Assembly: GCA_016291085.1 (NCBI GenBank)
Contig: JAEEVW010000010.1
Span: 40,053-104,052, forward strand
Direction: 5' to 3'
Source: Prevotella sp.
GTDB taxonomy: Bacteria; Bacteroidota; Bacteroidia; Bacteroidales; Bacteroidaceae
DNA length: 64,000 nt
Shown: one piece after another, positions 7,096-16,599 of the stretch
Position numbering within the stretch: position 1 is the first letter of the stretch
How the letters are laid out: the number at the start of each line of letters is the position of its first letter
Translations under genes and position numbers: made by a program
The notes under the pieces: generated by a model
The model's input: the letters and a program-made list of their open reading frames with translations, nothing else
What the model was told of the DNA's origin: nothing
The model's database searches: none

Positions 7096-9198
7096 ATGAT
7101 GGAGATTAAAAACTTTACTATTACGAAGCGTGATGGAACGAAAGATCGCTTCTCTTTAGACAAGATTATGAATGCCATTGTGAAGGCATTCGAGAGTGTT
7201 GATGAACCTGCTGACCTTGGAACAGTTTCGAAGATTCTGAGCCATCTGGACATGCACGACGACATTAAGGTGGAGGATATTCAGAACCAGGTAGAGGAGG
7301 CTCTGATGCGCGAAGGCTTCTACAAGGTGGCCAAGTCGTTTATCCTTTATCGTCAAGAACACTCAGAGGATCGTGACACTTTGGAGAAAATGATGTTCCT
7401 GTCAGAGTACACCGAATCGGTGAACGCTGCAACGGGTTCGAAGTATGATGCCAATGCCAACGTGGAGCACAAGAATATTGCCACGCTGATTGGCGAGTTA
7501 CCCAAGTCGAACTTCATTCGTTTGAACCGTCGTCTGCTGGTTGACCGTATCAAGAAGATGTACGGCAAAGACCTCGCCAGCGAGTATATCGACAAACTGA
7601 CCCATCATTTTATATATAAGAACGACGAGACATCGTTGGCCAACTATTGTGCGTCTATTACCATGTACCCCTGGCTCATTGGTGGTACGACCGCCATTGG
7701 TGGCAACTCTACTGCTCCCACGAACCTGAAGTCGTTTGCTGGCGGTTTTGTTAATATGGTCTTTATGGTCAGCTCGATGTTGAGCGGTGCCTGTGCTACG
7801 CCTGAGTTCCTGATGTACATGAACTATTTCATCGGCAACGAATATGGCAAAGACTATTGGAAGCGTCCTGACGACCAGGCAGACCTCTCGTTGAAAAAGC
7901 GTACCATCGACAAGGTCATTACTGACTATTTCGAACAGATTGTCTATACCCTGAATCAGCCCACAGGTGCCCGTAACTATCAGGCTGTATTCTGGAATGT
8001 GGCTTACTACGACAAGTACTATTTCCAGAGCATCTTCGGTGAGTTCTACTTCCCCGATGGTTCTCAGCCTGATTGGGACGGCCTTTCTTGGTTGCAGAAG
8101 CGCTTCATGAAGTGGTTCAACCAGGAGCGTACCAAGACCCTCTTGACTTTCCCTGTTGAGACAATGGCGCTGCTCGTCGACGAGAACGGTGAGTGCAAGG
8201 ACAAGGAATGGGGCGACTTTACCGCTGAGATGTATGCTGAGGGCCACTCGTTCTTCACCTACATGAGCGACAACGCCGACTCACTGTCGTCTTGCTGCCG
8301 TCTGCGCAACGAGATTACCGACAACGGTTTCAGCTATACGCTGGGTGCTGGTGGCGTGTCGACAGGTTCGAAGTCTGTGCTCACCATCAATCTGAACCGT
8401 TGTATCCAGTATGCTGTGAACCACAAGATGGATTACCTGCAGTATCTGGAGGGTATCATCGATCTTTGCCACAAGGTACAGATGGCCTACAACGAGAATC
8501 TGAAGGAACTGCAGGCTCATGGCATGCTGCCGTTGTTCGATGCTGGCTATATCAACATCAATCGCCAGTATCTGACCATCGGTATCAACGGACTTGTGGA
8601 AGCCGCAGAATTCATGGGTCTGAAGATTACGCCCAACGATGACTATAAGAAGTTCGTTCAGGGTATCCTTGGACTCATCGAGAAGTACAACAAGCAGTAC
8701 CGTTCGAAGGAAGTGATGTTCAACTGTGAGATGATTCCTGCTGAGAACGTTGGTGTGAAGCATGCCAAGTGGGATCGTGAGGACGGCTACTTCGTACCAC
8801 GCGACTGCTACAACAGCTATTTCTATGTGGTTGAGGACGATTCGCTCAGCGTCATCGACAAGTTCAAACTGCATGGTGCTCCTTATATCGAGCATCTCAC
8901 GGGTGGTTCTGCTCTGCACATGAACTTGGACGAGCACCTGTCTAAGCAGCAGTATCTGCATCTGCTGAAGGTGGCTGCCCAGGAGGGTTGTAACTACTTC
9001 ACGTTCAATATCCCCAACACCGTTTGCAACGACTGTGGTCACATCGACAAACGCTATCTGAAGGAGTGTCCGCACTGCCACTCGAAGAATGTGGACTACA
9101 TGACCCGTATCATTGGCTATCTGAAACGCGTCTCGAACTTCTCACAGCCCCGTCAGGAAGAGGCAGCACGCCGTTTCTATGCACATGCGGAGGCTTAA
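7096..9198 (+). CDS. nrdD: Anaerobic ribonucleoside-triphosphate reductase
   Basis: A class III ribonucleotide reductase of 700 aa that makes deoxyribonucleotides under anaerobic conditions. An N-terminal ATP-cone (about residues 5-95, TITKRDGTKDRFS) provides allosteric control. The central ten-stranded barrel has the active-site cysteine region 'SGACATPEFL'. The C-terminus has the zinc site CxxC...CxxC (CNDCGHID, CPHCHSKN) followed by the glycyl-radical loop 'RIIGYL'. All key elements are intact and the length is normal. The next gene, only 3 bp away, is its radical-SAM activase. Start may be 7096 or the adjacent ATG at 7099. Confidence 0.97.
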   Translation: MMEIKNFTITKRDGTKDRFSLDKIMNAIVKAFESVDEPADLGTVSKILSHLDMHDDIKVEDIQNQVEEALMREGFYKVAKSFILYRQEHSEDRDTLEKMMFLSEYTESVNAATGSKYDANANVEHKNIATLIGELPKSNFIRLNRRLLVDRIKKMYGKDLASEYIDKLTHHFIYKNDETSLANYCASITMYPWLIGGTTAIGGNSTAPTNLKSFAGGFVNMVFMVSSMLSGACATPEFLMYMNYFIGNEYGKDYWKRPDDQADLSLKKRTIDKVITDYFEQIVYTLNQPTGARNYQAVFWNVAYYDKYYFQSIFGEFYFPDGSQPDWDGLSWLQKRFMKWFNQERTKTLLTFPVETMALLVDENGECKDKEWGDFTAEMYAEGHSFFTYMSDNADSLSSCCRLRNEITDNGFSYTLGAGGVSTGSKSVLTINLNRCIQYAVNHKMDYLQYLEGIIDLCHKVQMAYNENLKELQAHGMLPLFDAGYININRQYLTIGINGLVEAAEFMGLKITPNDDYKKFVQGILGLIEKYNKQYRSKEVMFNCEMIPAENVGVKHAKWDREDGYFVPRDCYNSYFYVVEDDSLSVIDKFKLHGAPYIEHLTGGSALHMNLDEHLSKQQYLHLLKVAAQEGCNYFTFNIPNTVCNDCGHIDKRYLKECPHCHSKNVDYMTRIIGYLKRVSNFSQPRQEEAARRFYAHAEA

Positions 9199-9201
9199 AT
9201 C

Positions 9202-9684
9202 ATGTTGAAATACGTTAATACTGGAGTTGTTTTTCAGGAGATACCCGACGAAGTGACACTGGCAATTAATATCTCTAATTGCCCGTGCCACTGTCCGGGG
9301 TGTCACAGCCATTACCTGTGGGAGGATGTTGGCTTGCCATTGACAACGGATGCCATTGATGATTTCGTGTCGCAATACGGCACAGACATCACCTGCATCT
9401 CTTTTATGGGTGGTGATGCCGATCCTCGTGCTGTCAACCAGTTGGCACAGTATATTCACGAGTATCATCCTCAGTTTCATGTGGCGTGGTATAGTGGACG
9501 TATACGTATTCCGTCGGTTGTCAACAAGCAAGACTTTGACTATATCAAGGTGGGTCCCTACATCAGACACCTTGGTCCGTTGAAGTCAGCCACCACCAAC
9601 CAACGTCTCTATCGTCGTAACATCGATGGGGAATTTGAAGATATCACCTATCGGTTCTGGCGACAACAGGACATTGCTGTGTAA
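9202..9684 (+). CDS. nrdG: Anaerobic ribonucleotide reductase activating protein
   Basis: A 160-aa radical-SAM protein that generates the glycyl radical on NrdD using S-adenosylmethionine. The [4Fe-4S] motif CX3CX2C is present as 'CPCHCPGC' near residue 27, followed by the GGE-like SAM-binding motif 'FMGGDAD'. The gene begins 3 bp after nrdD, consistent with translational coupling. A perfect hairpin terminator follows the stop. The size and composition are typical of the short Bacteroidetes NrdG. Confidence 0.96.
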   Translation: MLKYVNTGVVFQEIPDEVTLAINISNCPCHCPGCHSHYLWEDVGLPLTTDAIDDFVSQYGTDITCISFMGGDADPRAVNQLAQYIHEYHPQFHVAWYSGRIRIPSVVNKQDFDYIKVGPYIRHLGPLKSATTNQRLYRRNIDGEFEDITYRFWRQQDIAV

Positions 9685-9687
9685 GAT

Positions 9688-9725
9688 AAGACTGATGACA
9701 AAACCCTACGTCATCAGTCTTTTTT
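9688..9725 (+). terminator. Terminator after nrdG, possibly also a leader element
   Basis: Perfect 11-bp stem (AGACTGATGAC / GTCATCAGTCT) with a 10-nt loop and six T residues. It lies only 21 bp before the next start codon and contains the shared motif ACAAAAC-N12-GTCTT. It may therefore also act on the following glycosidase gene. Confidence 0.8.
9698..9721 (+). promoter_or_regulatory. Shared glycan-gene motif, copy A
   Basis: ACAAAAC at 9698-9704, 12 bp, then GTCTT at 9717-9721, followed by TTTTATATATAAAAGGTAT. The start codon is 30 bp after the G of GTCTT. The same arrangement occurs upstream of four other glycan-degradation genes. Confidence 0.5.
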
Positions 9726-9746
9726 ATATATAAAAGGTATAGCGAG

Positions 9747-12434
9747 ATGAAGAAGAGAATCATAGTTTTATACATTGGACTCACGATAACCTTTTTGGCT
9801 ATGGCACAACGGGTTAGCGTGGTAACATCCAAAGGAGCGTCAGCACGTGAGCAGTATGCTGCCGAATACCTCCAGAAGAAACTGACAGACATGGGGTATG
9901 AGGTCACGCCAAAGAAAGGATTGCGCATTACGCTGACTAATGCTAGTAATGGTCCTGCTGAGGGATATACCATCACGAAAGATAAGAAGGCCGTGAGTAC
10001 GGGCCTTCAGGGAATCGTGGTATCGGGCAACGATGCGACGGGTGTTATCTATGGTTGCGTGGAACTGGCTGACCGTATTCGTCAAAAAGGGTCGCTGGAT
10101 ATCGAGCCTGTGCAGGAGACACCAGGTATGGTGATGCGCGGCACGTGCATCGGACTGCAGAAGACGGTGTATCTGCCTGGTCATGCTGTGTATGAATACC
10201 CCTATACGCCCGAGAACTTCCCTTGGTTTTACGATAAGGCAGAGTGGCTGAAGTATCTCGACATGATGGTTGAGAACAAATACAATTCGCTGTACCTTTG
10301 GAACGGACATCCCTTTGCCTCGCTGGTGAAACTGAAGGACTATCCCTTCGCCTTGGAGGTAGACGAGGAGACCTTTAAGAAGAACGAGGAAATCTTCTCA
10401 TTCCTGACCCACGAGGCTGACAAACGTGGCATTTGGGTCATTCAGATGTTCTATAACATCATCCTGAGTAAGCCCTTTGCCGACCACTATGGCCTGAAGA
10501 CACAGGATCGTCATCGCCCCATCACACCACTGATTTCTGACTATACCCGCAAGTCCATTGCCGCCTTTATCGAAAAATATCCCAATGTGGGACTGTTAGT
10601 CTGCTTGGGCGAAGCAATGGCAACGATAGATGATGACGTAACGTGGATGAAGGAGACCATTATCCCAGGCATTAAGGACGGACTGACAGCCAGTGGACGA
10701 GCCACTGTGCCCGACGGTTCTCCGTCGGGGCTCCCCCCCATCGTGCTCCGTTCCCACGACACAGACGGCCCATTGGTGCTGAAGGAGTCGCTCCCCCTCT
10801 ATCCCAACATTTATACAATGTCGAAATATACGGGGGAGTCGTTGACCACCTACGAGCCAGGAGGTCCTTGGGGCGAGACGCATCGTCAGCTGGCAGATGC
10901 TGCTCCAGTGCATATCGATAACGTACATATCTTGGCGAACTTGGAACCTTGGCGTTGGTCGTCGCCCGCTTTTATCGAGAAAACCGTTCAGGCTATGCAT
11001 CGTGTACATCACTCGAAGGGTTTGCACCTCTATCCGCAGGCTTCCTATTGGGACTGGCCTTATACGGCAGACAAGTTACCCAATGGCGAACGTCTGAAAC
11101 AGTTGGATCGCGACTGGATGTGGTATCAAGCTTGGGGACGCTATGCGTGGAATGACCAGCGTGGCGAAGACAGTGAATACTGGCTTAAGATTCTTATGGA
11201 CTATTATGGTATTAAAGACAGATACACAGGTCAACTAGTGTTGGAGGCCTATAATGAAAGTGGCGAGATTGCTCCCAAATTGCTGCGTCGCTTCGGCATT
11301 ACGGAGGGTAACCGCCAGACGCTTCTTCTTGGTATGACAATGGGACAACTTGTCAACCCCTACAAATACACCATCTATCCTGGTTTCTATGAGAGCTGTG
11401 GACCACAGGGCGAGAAACTCATAGAATACGTGGAAAAAGAATATAAAGGCGAGAAACATCAAGGTGAGCTGCCTTTAGACATTGTTGACCAATGTGTGGA
11501 ACACGGAAATAATGCAGCACGTAACGTTATCTTTGCCGTACAGAACGTTGAAAAGCATCAAGAGGAATTCCTACGCTTTGCCAACGACATGTTCTGTTAT
11601 TGGAAATTTGCAGAATCATTCCGTGCAAAGGTGCTTGCTGCCCAGCAGGTTTTGAACTACAAATGGACAAAAGACCTTAAGTATTTAGACAATGCCGTTC
11701 CTTTGTTGGAACAAAGTGTGGCTCTTTGGCATGAACTTGTTGCTTTTGCAGATAGTAGTTATCTTTATGCTAACTCCATGCAGACGCAGCAGCGCCGCAT
11801 CCCGGTAGGAGGTGATGGAGGCAAGATGAAGACATGGGGCGAACTGGAAAAGGTGTATCAGGAGGAACTCGATGCCTTTAAGGAGAACATCGAGAAGCTG
11901 AAGCATCCTGTAGCACAGACGAATGTCAAGATACTGCCTGCAAATAATGCAAAGGTCAACTACAAAGGCGCCACCGTTACACTCGAGAAGGGTGCCATCC
12001 TCTTTGAGAATCGTCCAGATACCCCCGTCGATTCCATTGCTCCTGAGTTGGCCGGCCTGCAAGCCCTCGTGCTGAATCGCGACACCACCCGCATTGTGGG
12101 AACGACTCTTGTTTTTGAGAGCGAGAACCCCGTCAAGGTGCTGGTTGGTCTTTTCAAGGATGACGATAAGAAATTTGCCAAGGCTCCCAAACTGGAGATT
12201 GACGCAACGGGCAATGAGTACGGTCAGGCAGAACCCATTCTGACCAATGCCATCAGCATCGTACAGATGCCTAAAGTCAATATTCATCAGTATTCTCTGC
12301 CAGCAGGTCGTAACACCATCCGTCTGCCAAAGGGAATTCTTATGGTGGCAGGTTTTACGGATAGCACCATCACTCCACGCGACTGCGGCTTAAGTGGACC
12401 ATCCAGCGAAGTTGATTGGCTGTTTCAAAAGTAA
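9747..12434 (+). CDS. Secreted glycoside hydrolase, alpha-glucuronidase-like architecture
   Basis: An 895-aa protein with a signal peptide (cleavage after AMAQ, residue 20). Residues about 25-120 look like the N-terminal alpha/beta domain found before the barrel in GH20, GH67 and GH115 enzymes ('AAEYLQKKLTDMGY', 'GIVVSGNDATGVIYG'). A large barrel-like region follows, rich in Trp/Tyr and acidic residues (YNSLYLWNGHPFA, LEPWRWSSPAF, YPQASYWDWPY), and then a C-terminal beta-rich domain. This suggests an alpha-glucuronidase-type enzyme, but the family is not certain and no catalytic acid was assigned. Residues about 318-330 (VPDGSPSG) are a palindromic element insertion. It is co-directional with the next GH gene (20-bp gap). 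Confidence 0.6.
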   Translation: MKKRIIVLYIGLTITFLAMAQRVSVVTSKGASAREQYAAEYLQKKLTDMGYEVTPKKGLRITLTNASNGPAEGYTITKDKKAVSTGLQGIVVSGNDATGVIYGCVELADRIRQKGSLDIEPVQETPGMVMRGTCIGLQKTVYLPGHAVYEYPYTPENFPWFYDKAEWLKYLDMMVENKYNSLYLWNGHPFASLVKLKDYPFALEVDEETFKKNEEIFSFLTHEADKRGIWVIQMFYNIILSKPFADHYGLKTQDRHRPITPLISDYTRKSIAAFIEKYPNVGLLVCLGEAMATIDDDVTWMKETIIPGIKDGLTASGRATVPDGSPSGLPPIVLRSHDTDGPLVLKESLPLYPNIYTMSKYTGESLTTYEPGGPWGETHRQLADAAPVHIDNVHILANLEPWRWSSPAFIEKTVQAMHRVHHSKGLHLYPQASYWDWPYTADKLPNGERLKQLDRDWMWYQAWGRYAWNDQRGEDSEYWLKILMDYYGIKDRYTGQLVLEAYNESGEIAPKLLRRFGITEGNRQTLLLGMTMGQLVNPYKYTIYPGFYESCGPQGEKLIEYVEKEYKGEKHQGELPLDIVDQCVEHGNNAARNVIFAVQNVEKHQEEFLRFANDMFCYWKFAESFRAKVLAAQQVLNYKWTKDLKYLDNAVPLLEQSVALWHELVAFADSSYLYANSMQTQQRRIPVGGDGGKMKTWGELEKVYQEELDAFKENIEKLKHPVAQTNVKILPANNAKVNYKGATVTLEKGAILFENRPDTPVDSIAPELAGLQALVLNRDTTRIVGTTLVFESENPVKVLVGLFKDDDKKFAKAPKLEIDATGNEYGQAEPILTNAISIVQMPKVNIHQYSLPAGRNTIRLPKGILMVAGFTDSTITPRDCGLSGPSSEVDWLFQK
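10707..10730. repeat. In-frame palindromic element (PDGxPSG type)
   Basis: CCCGACGG-TTCT-CCGTCGGG inverted repeat at 10710-10729, preceded by GTG, inside the coding sequence of the 895-aa glycosidase. It encodes VPDGSPSG. Confidence 0.8.
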
Positions 12435-12449
12435 AAAGGTAAAAAAATA
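12427..12449. repeat. GGTAAAAA-type short-period repeat between GH genes
   Basis: Copies of GTAAAAAGG-like sequence span the stop codon of the upstream gene and the gap. The same repeat type appears at 38.7, 60.2 and 61.5 kb and, reversed, in two signal peptides. Confidence 0.6.
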
Positions 12450-12454
12450 GTGCA

Positions 12455-15400
12455 ATGAGAAAGACAGGCAATAAGCAGGCAGACATAAGGGTATGGGGTG
12501 TTTTACTTTTTTACCTTTTTACCTTTTCTCCTTTGCTGGCTGACGATATCAGCCAGCAAGAGATGCAGCGCATCTACCAAGAGGTGCGCACGCCTTATAA
12601 ATATGGTATGGTGGTAGCCCCTACGGACAACTACCACAAGATAGACTGTCCGACAGTGTTCCGTGAAGGCGAAAAATGGCTGATGACCTATGTCGTTTAT
12701 AACGGCAAGGACGGACTCGATGGACGAGGCTATGAGACGTGGCTGGCTGAGAGTGACGACTTGTTGCATTGGACGACGAAGGGACGCCTTCTGTCGTATA
12801 AAGACGATGGTTGGGACATGAATCAGCGAGGTGGTTTTCCTGCCCTCATCGATTGGACTTGGGGCGGGGGCTACGAGCTCGGCGAATACAAAGGCAAGCA
12901 TTGGATGACCTATATCGGTGGGCACGGTACAGGCTACGAAGCTGTGCGCGAACCCCTGAACATCGGAATGGCTTGGACACAGGGCGAAATCACTAAAGCC
13001 CATGAGTGGCAGTCAGGCGAAAAACCGCTGATGAGCATTAATGACAAAGACGTGCAATGGTGGGAGCAATTGGTGCAATACAAGAGTACCATTTATAGCC
13101 TCACCCCCAGCTCCTCTCCGAAGGGCGAGGGGAGTGGTTTGCCCAAAGAACTGGCGAAGTATCGTTTTGTGATGTTCTACAATGCTGGCGGCGTCAATCC
13201 AGATAACAATTTGAAGGCTGAGCGCATTGGTATAGCCCTCAGCAACGACCTGAAGAAATGGAAACGCTATGATGGTAATCCCGTCTTTGCCAATGAGGTA
13301 GGTGGCATCATCACGGGTGATGCCCAGATAGCCAAGATGGGCGACCTGTATGTGATGTTTTATTTCAAGGCCTACGACCCGTCGCGCAAGTATAATGCCT
13401 TCAATACCTTTGCTGTGAGTCGCGACCTCATTCATTGGCAGCGATGGGAGGGTGAAGACCTCATCTGGCCCACGAAACCCTACGACGAGATGTTTGCCCA
13501 TAAGAGCTATGTAGTGAAGCACGATGGGGTGGTGTACCATTTTTATTGTGCAGTGAACAACGATCAACAGCGTGGCATCGCCGTTGCTACGAGTGTACCC
13601 ATGGGGCGCTCTGAGGTGCGTTTTCCAGAACCTGAACGCAAAGGTCGTCGCACGATCACTAACCTCAACGAAGGATGGATGGCAAGCATTGTGCCCGACG
13701 GAGAACCGTCGGGAACGGTGGCAGAACCATCGGGCGTCACCATCCCCCACAACTTCGATGACTACTACGGCTACCGCCAGCTACGGCATGGAAACCTGCA
13801 CGGTAGTGCCGTTTATCAGAAAACATTCGTCGCTCAACCACAAGAGGATAAGCGCTACTTCCTGCAGTTCGAGGGCGTGGGCACGTATGCTACCATCACC
13901 CTTAATGATACGCAATATTCTAAGGAACTGATTGGTCGCACCGTCTTTACCCTTGACGTTACAGAGGCTTTGAATACGGGCAAGAACACATTACACGTTC
14001 TTGTCGATCATCCTGCCATGCAGACGGAGTCACCTTGGGTATGTGGAGGTTGCTCATCAGAATGGGGTTTCTCTGAAGGTAGTCAGCCCTTTGGCATCTT
14101 CCGTCCTGTAACGCTCATCGAAACGGATGCTGTGCGCATTGAACCCTTTGGTGTGCATATTTGGAATAACGCTACCTGTGACTCAGTATTTATCGACACA
14201 GAGGTCAAGAATTACACCCAACAGCCTCAGACCTTTGAACTGGTCAATAAGTTTGCCCTCGCCTCTGGCAAAACTGTGTTCCGCCTATCACAAGAAATGA
14301 GACTGGAACCAGGAGAAATGCGAGTCATCCACCAGTCTTCTGCCATATCCAATGTACACCGCTGGTGTCTTGACGATCCTTATCTTTACACGCTCACATC
14401 AATGCTAAAGCGACCAGACCATTACGATGGTGATAGCAACCAACAGCGTGAGCCTGCCTACGTTACTTTCGATGAGGTGCGGACACCCTTCGGTATTCGT
14501 AACATCTCATGGCCTGTTAAGCGCAACGACGGAGATCATCGTTTCTTCCTCAACGGACAGCCAGTCTTTATCAATGGCACTTGCGAGTATGAACACCTTT
14601 TGGGTAATAGCCACGCCTTTACCCCAGAGCAGATCCGCTCGCGCATCAAGCAGATTACCAATGCGGGCTTTAACGCCTTCCGAGAGGCCCATCAGCCCCA
14701 TAACCTGCTCTATCAGCAGTTGCTCGACGAACAAGGCATCCTCTTCTGGAGCCAGTTCTCAGCACATATCTGGTACGATACTCCACAATTCCGTGAGAAC
14801 TTCAAACGGCTGCTAGTGCGATGGATTAAGGAGCGTCGCAATTCGCCCTCTGTTATCCTTTGGGGATTGCAGAACGAGAGTATCCTGCCCAAGGACTTTG
14901 CAGAAGAGTGCAGCGATATTATCCGCTCGCTTGACCCCACCTGTCGTGATCAGCGCCTCATTACTACGTGTAATGGTGGTGAGGGTACCGATTGGAACGT
15001 CATCCAGAACTGGAGTGGCACATACGGAGGCTCTGCTGAGAACTACGACAATGAGCTGAAGCGCCCTGAGCAATTGCTGAATGGCGAATATGGTGCTTGG
15101 CGCACCATCGACCTGCATGGTGATGCGAAATATAGCGAGGAAAGTTTTACCAAGCTATTGGAAACCAAGGTGCGGTTGGCAGAGAAAGCGTTTGATGTCA
15201 GCGGGGAAACCGCTGACAGCAAGGGCGTCTGCGGCCACTTCCAGTGGCTCTTCACCTCACACGACAATCCAGGCCGTGTGCAACCCGATGGCGCCCTACG
15301 TCGTATCGACAAGATTGGACCGATCAACTATAAAGGGCTGACGACGATTTGGGAGGAGCCTACGCCTGCGTATTATATGTATAGGCAGCGGTATGCGGGA

Positions 15401-16519
15401 AGACCCGACGGAAAACCGTCGGGCACAGTGGGCACCGCTGCAGGGTTTAATTCCAATGCTGCAGACAATCCCACCGCTGCTGACAGGAATCGCGACCTCG
15501 TGAAGGGTGCTGATGGGTATCAGTATCTATACCGCATCAATTGTGGTGGTGATGCTTTTGTCGATGAGTTCGGACAGCAATGGCTGGCGGACGACACCCT
15601 CTATAGCCACTCGTGGGGTCAGGACTATGGCATGCATCCCTATCAGGCTTCGCAACGCCACATCGCAGAAGACATTCGTGGAACCAAGAGCGACGAATTG
15701 TTCCAATATTTCCGCTTTGGACGCCATCGTTTGTGGTACGACTTAGATGTCAGTGGAGGATTGCGTGCCACACTCCTACCTTCAGGTGGGAGAACTACTG
15801 ACAGCGAGTATCGCATTGAACTTTACTTCGCGGAGCCTTGGCACGGAAAGGGTGGTGGCGAGCGTGATGACTATGAGGGCATGCGCATCTTTGATGTAGC
15901 TGTGAATGGTGAGACTGTTGTCGATGATCTCGACCCATGGGCTGAGGCTGGCTATTGTGGGGCCATGAAACGTGTGGTTACTGCTAAGGCTAAAGACGGA
16001 AAACTTCGTATCTCCTTCCCAGAAGTGAAGGCTGGGCAGGCTGTCATTTGTGGTATTGCGATAGCAACTGTATCGCCTGTTGCGACTCAGTCGCAACAAA
16101 CGGTAAATGCAATTCCGACCTCTTGGCGAGCCTTCGATACAGACACCATCGCAAAGTTGCCAAAGGAGTTGCTGCCAAAAGATACAGAAGCCCGTCCGGC
16201 TTCCGTCTATGAGCCTGCAGCTAATAGCCAAAAGACAAAAGCAGGTAGCGGAACCTCCTTTGTCATCAAGCCTGGTTTGGGTCAGGAGTATGCCCTGCGT
16301 TTCCGTTATAAGAACACGACAGGCAACCCTGTGAAGGCCCGCATGACCATTACGGATTCGAAGCGTACCACGCTGGTGGATCGTGACATCACGTTCCCTC
16401 CCACGCCCAATAAGTTCAAAATGCTCTCGACGACCACTGGTACCCAGATTAATGCGGGTACTTATACTGTCTGCATTGACACCAAGGATGTAGAATTTAA
16501 AGAACTCGAAATCCAATAG
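12455..16519 (+). CDS. Multidomain glycosidase: GH43-like propeller, GH2, malectin
   Basis: A 1354-aa secreted protein joining three modules. Residues about 45-395 resemble a five-bladed beta-propeller of the GH43/GH130 type ('DCPTVFREGEKWLMTY', 'ITGDAQIAKMGDLYVMFY'). Residues about 400-1000 are a GH2 enzyme: sandwich domain, Ig-like domain and TIM barrel with acid/base 'VILWGLQNES' and probable nucleophile 'LNGEYGAW'. Residues about 1040-1200 look like a malectin carbohydrate-binding domain ('RIELYFAEPWHG', 'FDVAVNGETVVDDLD'). The signal peptide core (LFYLFTFSPLLA) is encoded by a TTTTTACC repeat. Palindromic insertions lie near residues 216-228, 412-420 and 983-990. It probably removes galactose-like residues from plant side chains; activity is inferred. 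Confidence 0.85.
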   Translation: MRKTGNKQADIRVWGVLLFYLFTFSPLLADDISQQEMQRIYQEVRTPYKYGMVVAPTDNYHKIDCPTVFREGEKWLMTYVVYNGKDGLDGRGYETWLAESDDLLHWTTKGRLLSYKDDGWDMNQRGGFPALIDWTWGGGYELGEYKGKHWMTYIGGHGTGYEAVREPLNIGMAWTQGEITKAHEWQSGEKPLMSINDKDVQWWEQLVQYKSTIYSLTPSSSPKGEGSGLPKELAKYRFVMFYNAGGVNPDNNLKAERIGIALSNDLKKWKRYDGNPVFANEVGGIITGDAQIAKMGDLYVMFYFKAYDPSRKYNAFNTFAVSRDLIHWQRWEGEDLIWPTKPYDEMFAHKSYVVKHDGVVYHFYCAVNNDQQRGIAVATSVPMGRSEVRFPEPERKGRRTITNLNEGWMASIVPDGEPSGTVAEPSGVTIPHNFDDYYGYRQLRHGNLHGSAVYQKTFVAQPQEDKRYFLQFEGVGTYATITLNDTQYSKELIGRTVFTLDVTEALNTGKNTLHVLVDHPAMQTESPWVCGGCSSEWGFSEGSQPFGIFRPVTLIETDAVRIEPFGVHIWNNATCDSVFIDTEVKNYTQQPQTFELVNKFALASGKTVFRLSQEMRLEPGEMRVIHQSSAISNVHRWCLDDPYLYTLTSMLKRPDHYDGDSNQQREPAYVTFDEVRTPFGIRNISWPVKRNDGDHRFFLNGQPVFINGTCEYEHLLGNSHAFTPEQIRSRIKQITNAGFNAFREAHQPHNLLYQQLLDEQGILFWSQFSAHIWYDTPQFRENFKRLLVRWIKERRNSPSVILWGLQNESILPKDFAEECSDIIRSLDPTCRDQRLITTCNGGEGTDWNVIQNWSGTYGGSAENYDNELKRPEQLLNGEYGAWRTIDLHGDAKYSEESFTKLLETKVRLAEKAFDVSGETADSKGVCGHFQWLFTSHDNPGRVQPDGALRRIDKIGPINYKGLTTIWEEPTPAYYMYRQRYAGRPDGKPSGTVGTAAGFNSNAADNPTAADRNRDLVKGADGYQYLYRINCGGDAFVDEFGQQWLADDTLYSHSWGQDYGMHPYQASQRHIAEDIRGTKSDELFQYFRFGRHRLWYDLDVSGGLRATLLPSGGRTTDSEYRIELYFAEPWHGKGGGERDDYEGMRIFDVAVNGETVVDDLDPWAEAGYCGAMKRVVTAKAKDGKLRISFPEVKAGQAVICGIAIATVSPVATQSQQTVNAIPTSWRAFDTDTIAKLPKELLPKDTEARPASVYEPAANSQKTKAGSGTSFVIKPGLGQEYALRFRYKNTTGNPVKARMTITDSKRTTLVDRDITFPPTPNKFKMLSTTTGTQINAGTYTVCIDTKDVEFKELEIQ
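12500..12532. repeat. TTTTTACC-type repeat forming a signal peptide core
   Basis: Repeats of TTTTTACC-like units inside the first 30 codons of the GH2 fusion. They encode the hydrophobic stretch LLFYLFTFSP. Confidence 0.65.
13100..13137. repeat. In-frame C/G-rich palindromic element
   Basis: CCTCACCCCCAGCTCCTC followed by GAAGGGCGAGGGGAG: C-rich and G-rich arms forming an imperfect inverted repeat inside the GH43-like domain. It encodes LTPSSSPKGEGSG. Confidence 0.7.
13691..13713. repeat. In-frame palindromic element (PDGxPSG type)
   Basis: CCCGACGG-AGAA-CCGTCGGG at 13694-13713, preceded by GTG, encoding VPDGEPSG at the junction between the GH43-like and GH2 parts. A partial second copy (GCAGAACCATCGGG) follows directly. 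Confidence 0.8.
15404..15423. repeat. In-frame palindromic element (PDGxPSG type)
   Basis: CCCGACGG-AAAA-CCGTCGGG inside the GH2 fusion, encoding RPDGKPSG near residue 983, in the linker before the malectin-like domain. Confidence 0.8.
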
Positions 16520-16558
16520 ATAAGTTGCATCTCGAAAATGAAAATAAATCCTAATTTA

Positions 16559-16590
16559 TTTTGCATTTTATTCGATTTACACTACCTTTG
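16559..16590 (+). promoter_or_regulatory. Promoter of folP
   Basis: TACCTTTG at 16583-16590 with TTTTG at 16559-16563, 19 bp apart. The ATG of folP follows only 9 bp after the -7 element, so the transcript leader should be a few bases at most. Confidence 0.8.
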
Positions 16591-16599
16591 TAGGCAGTT

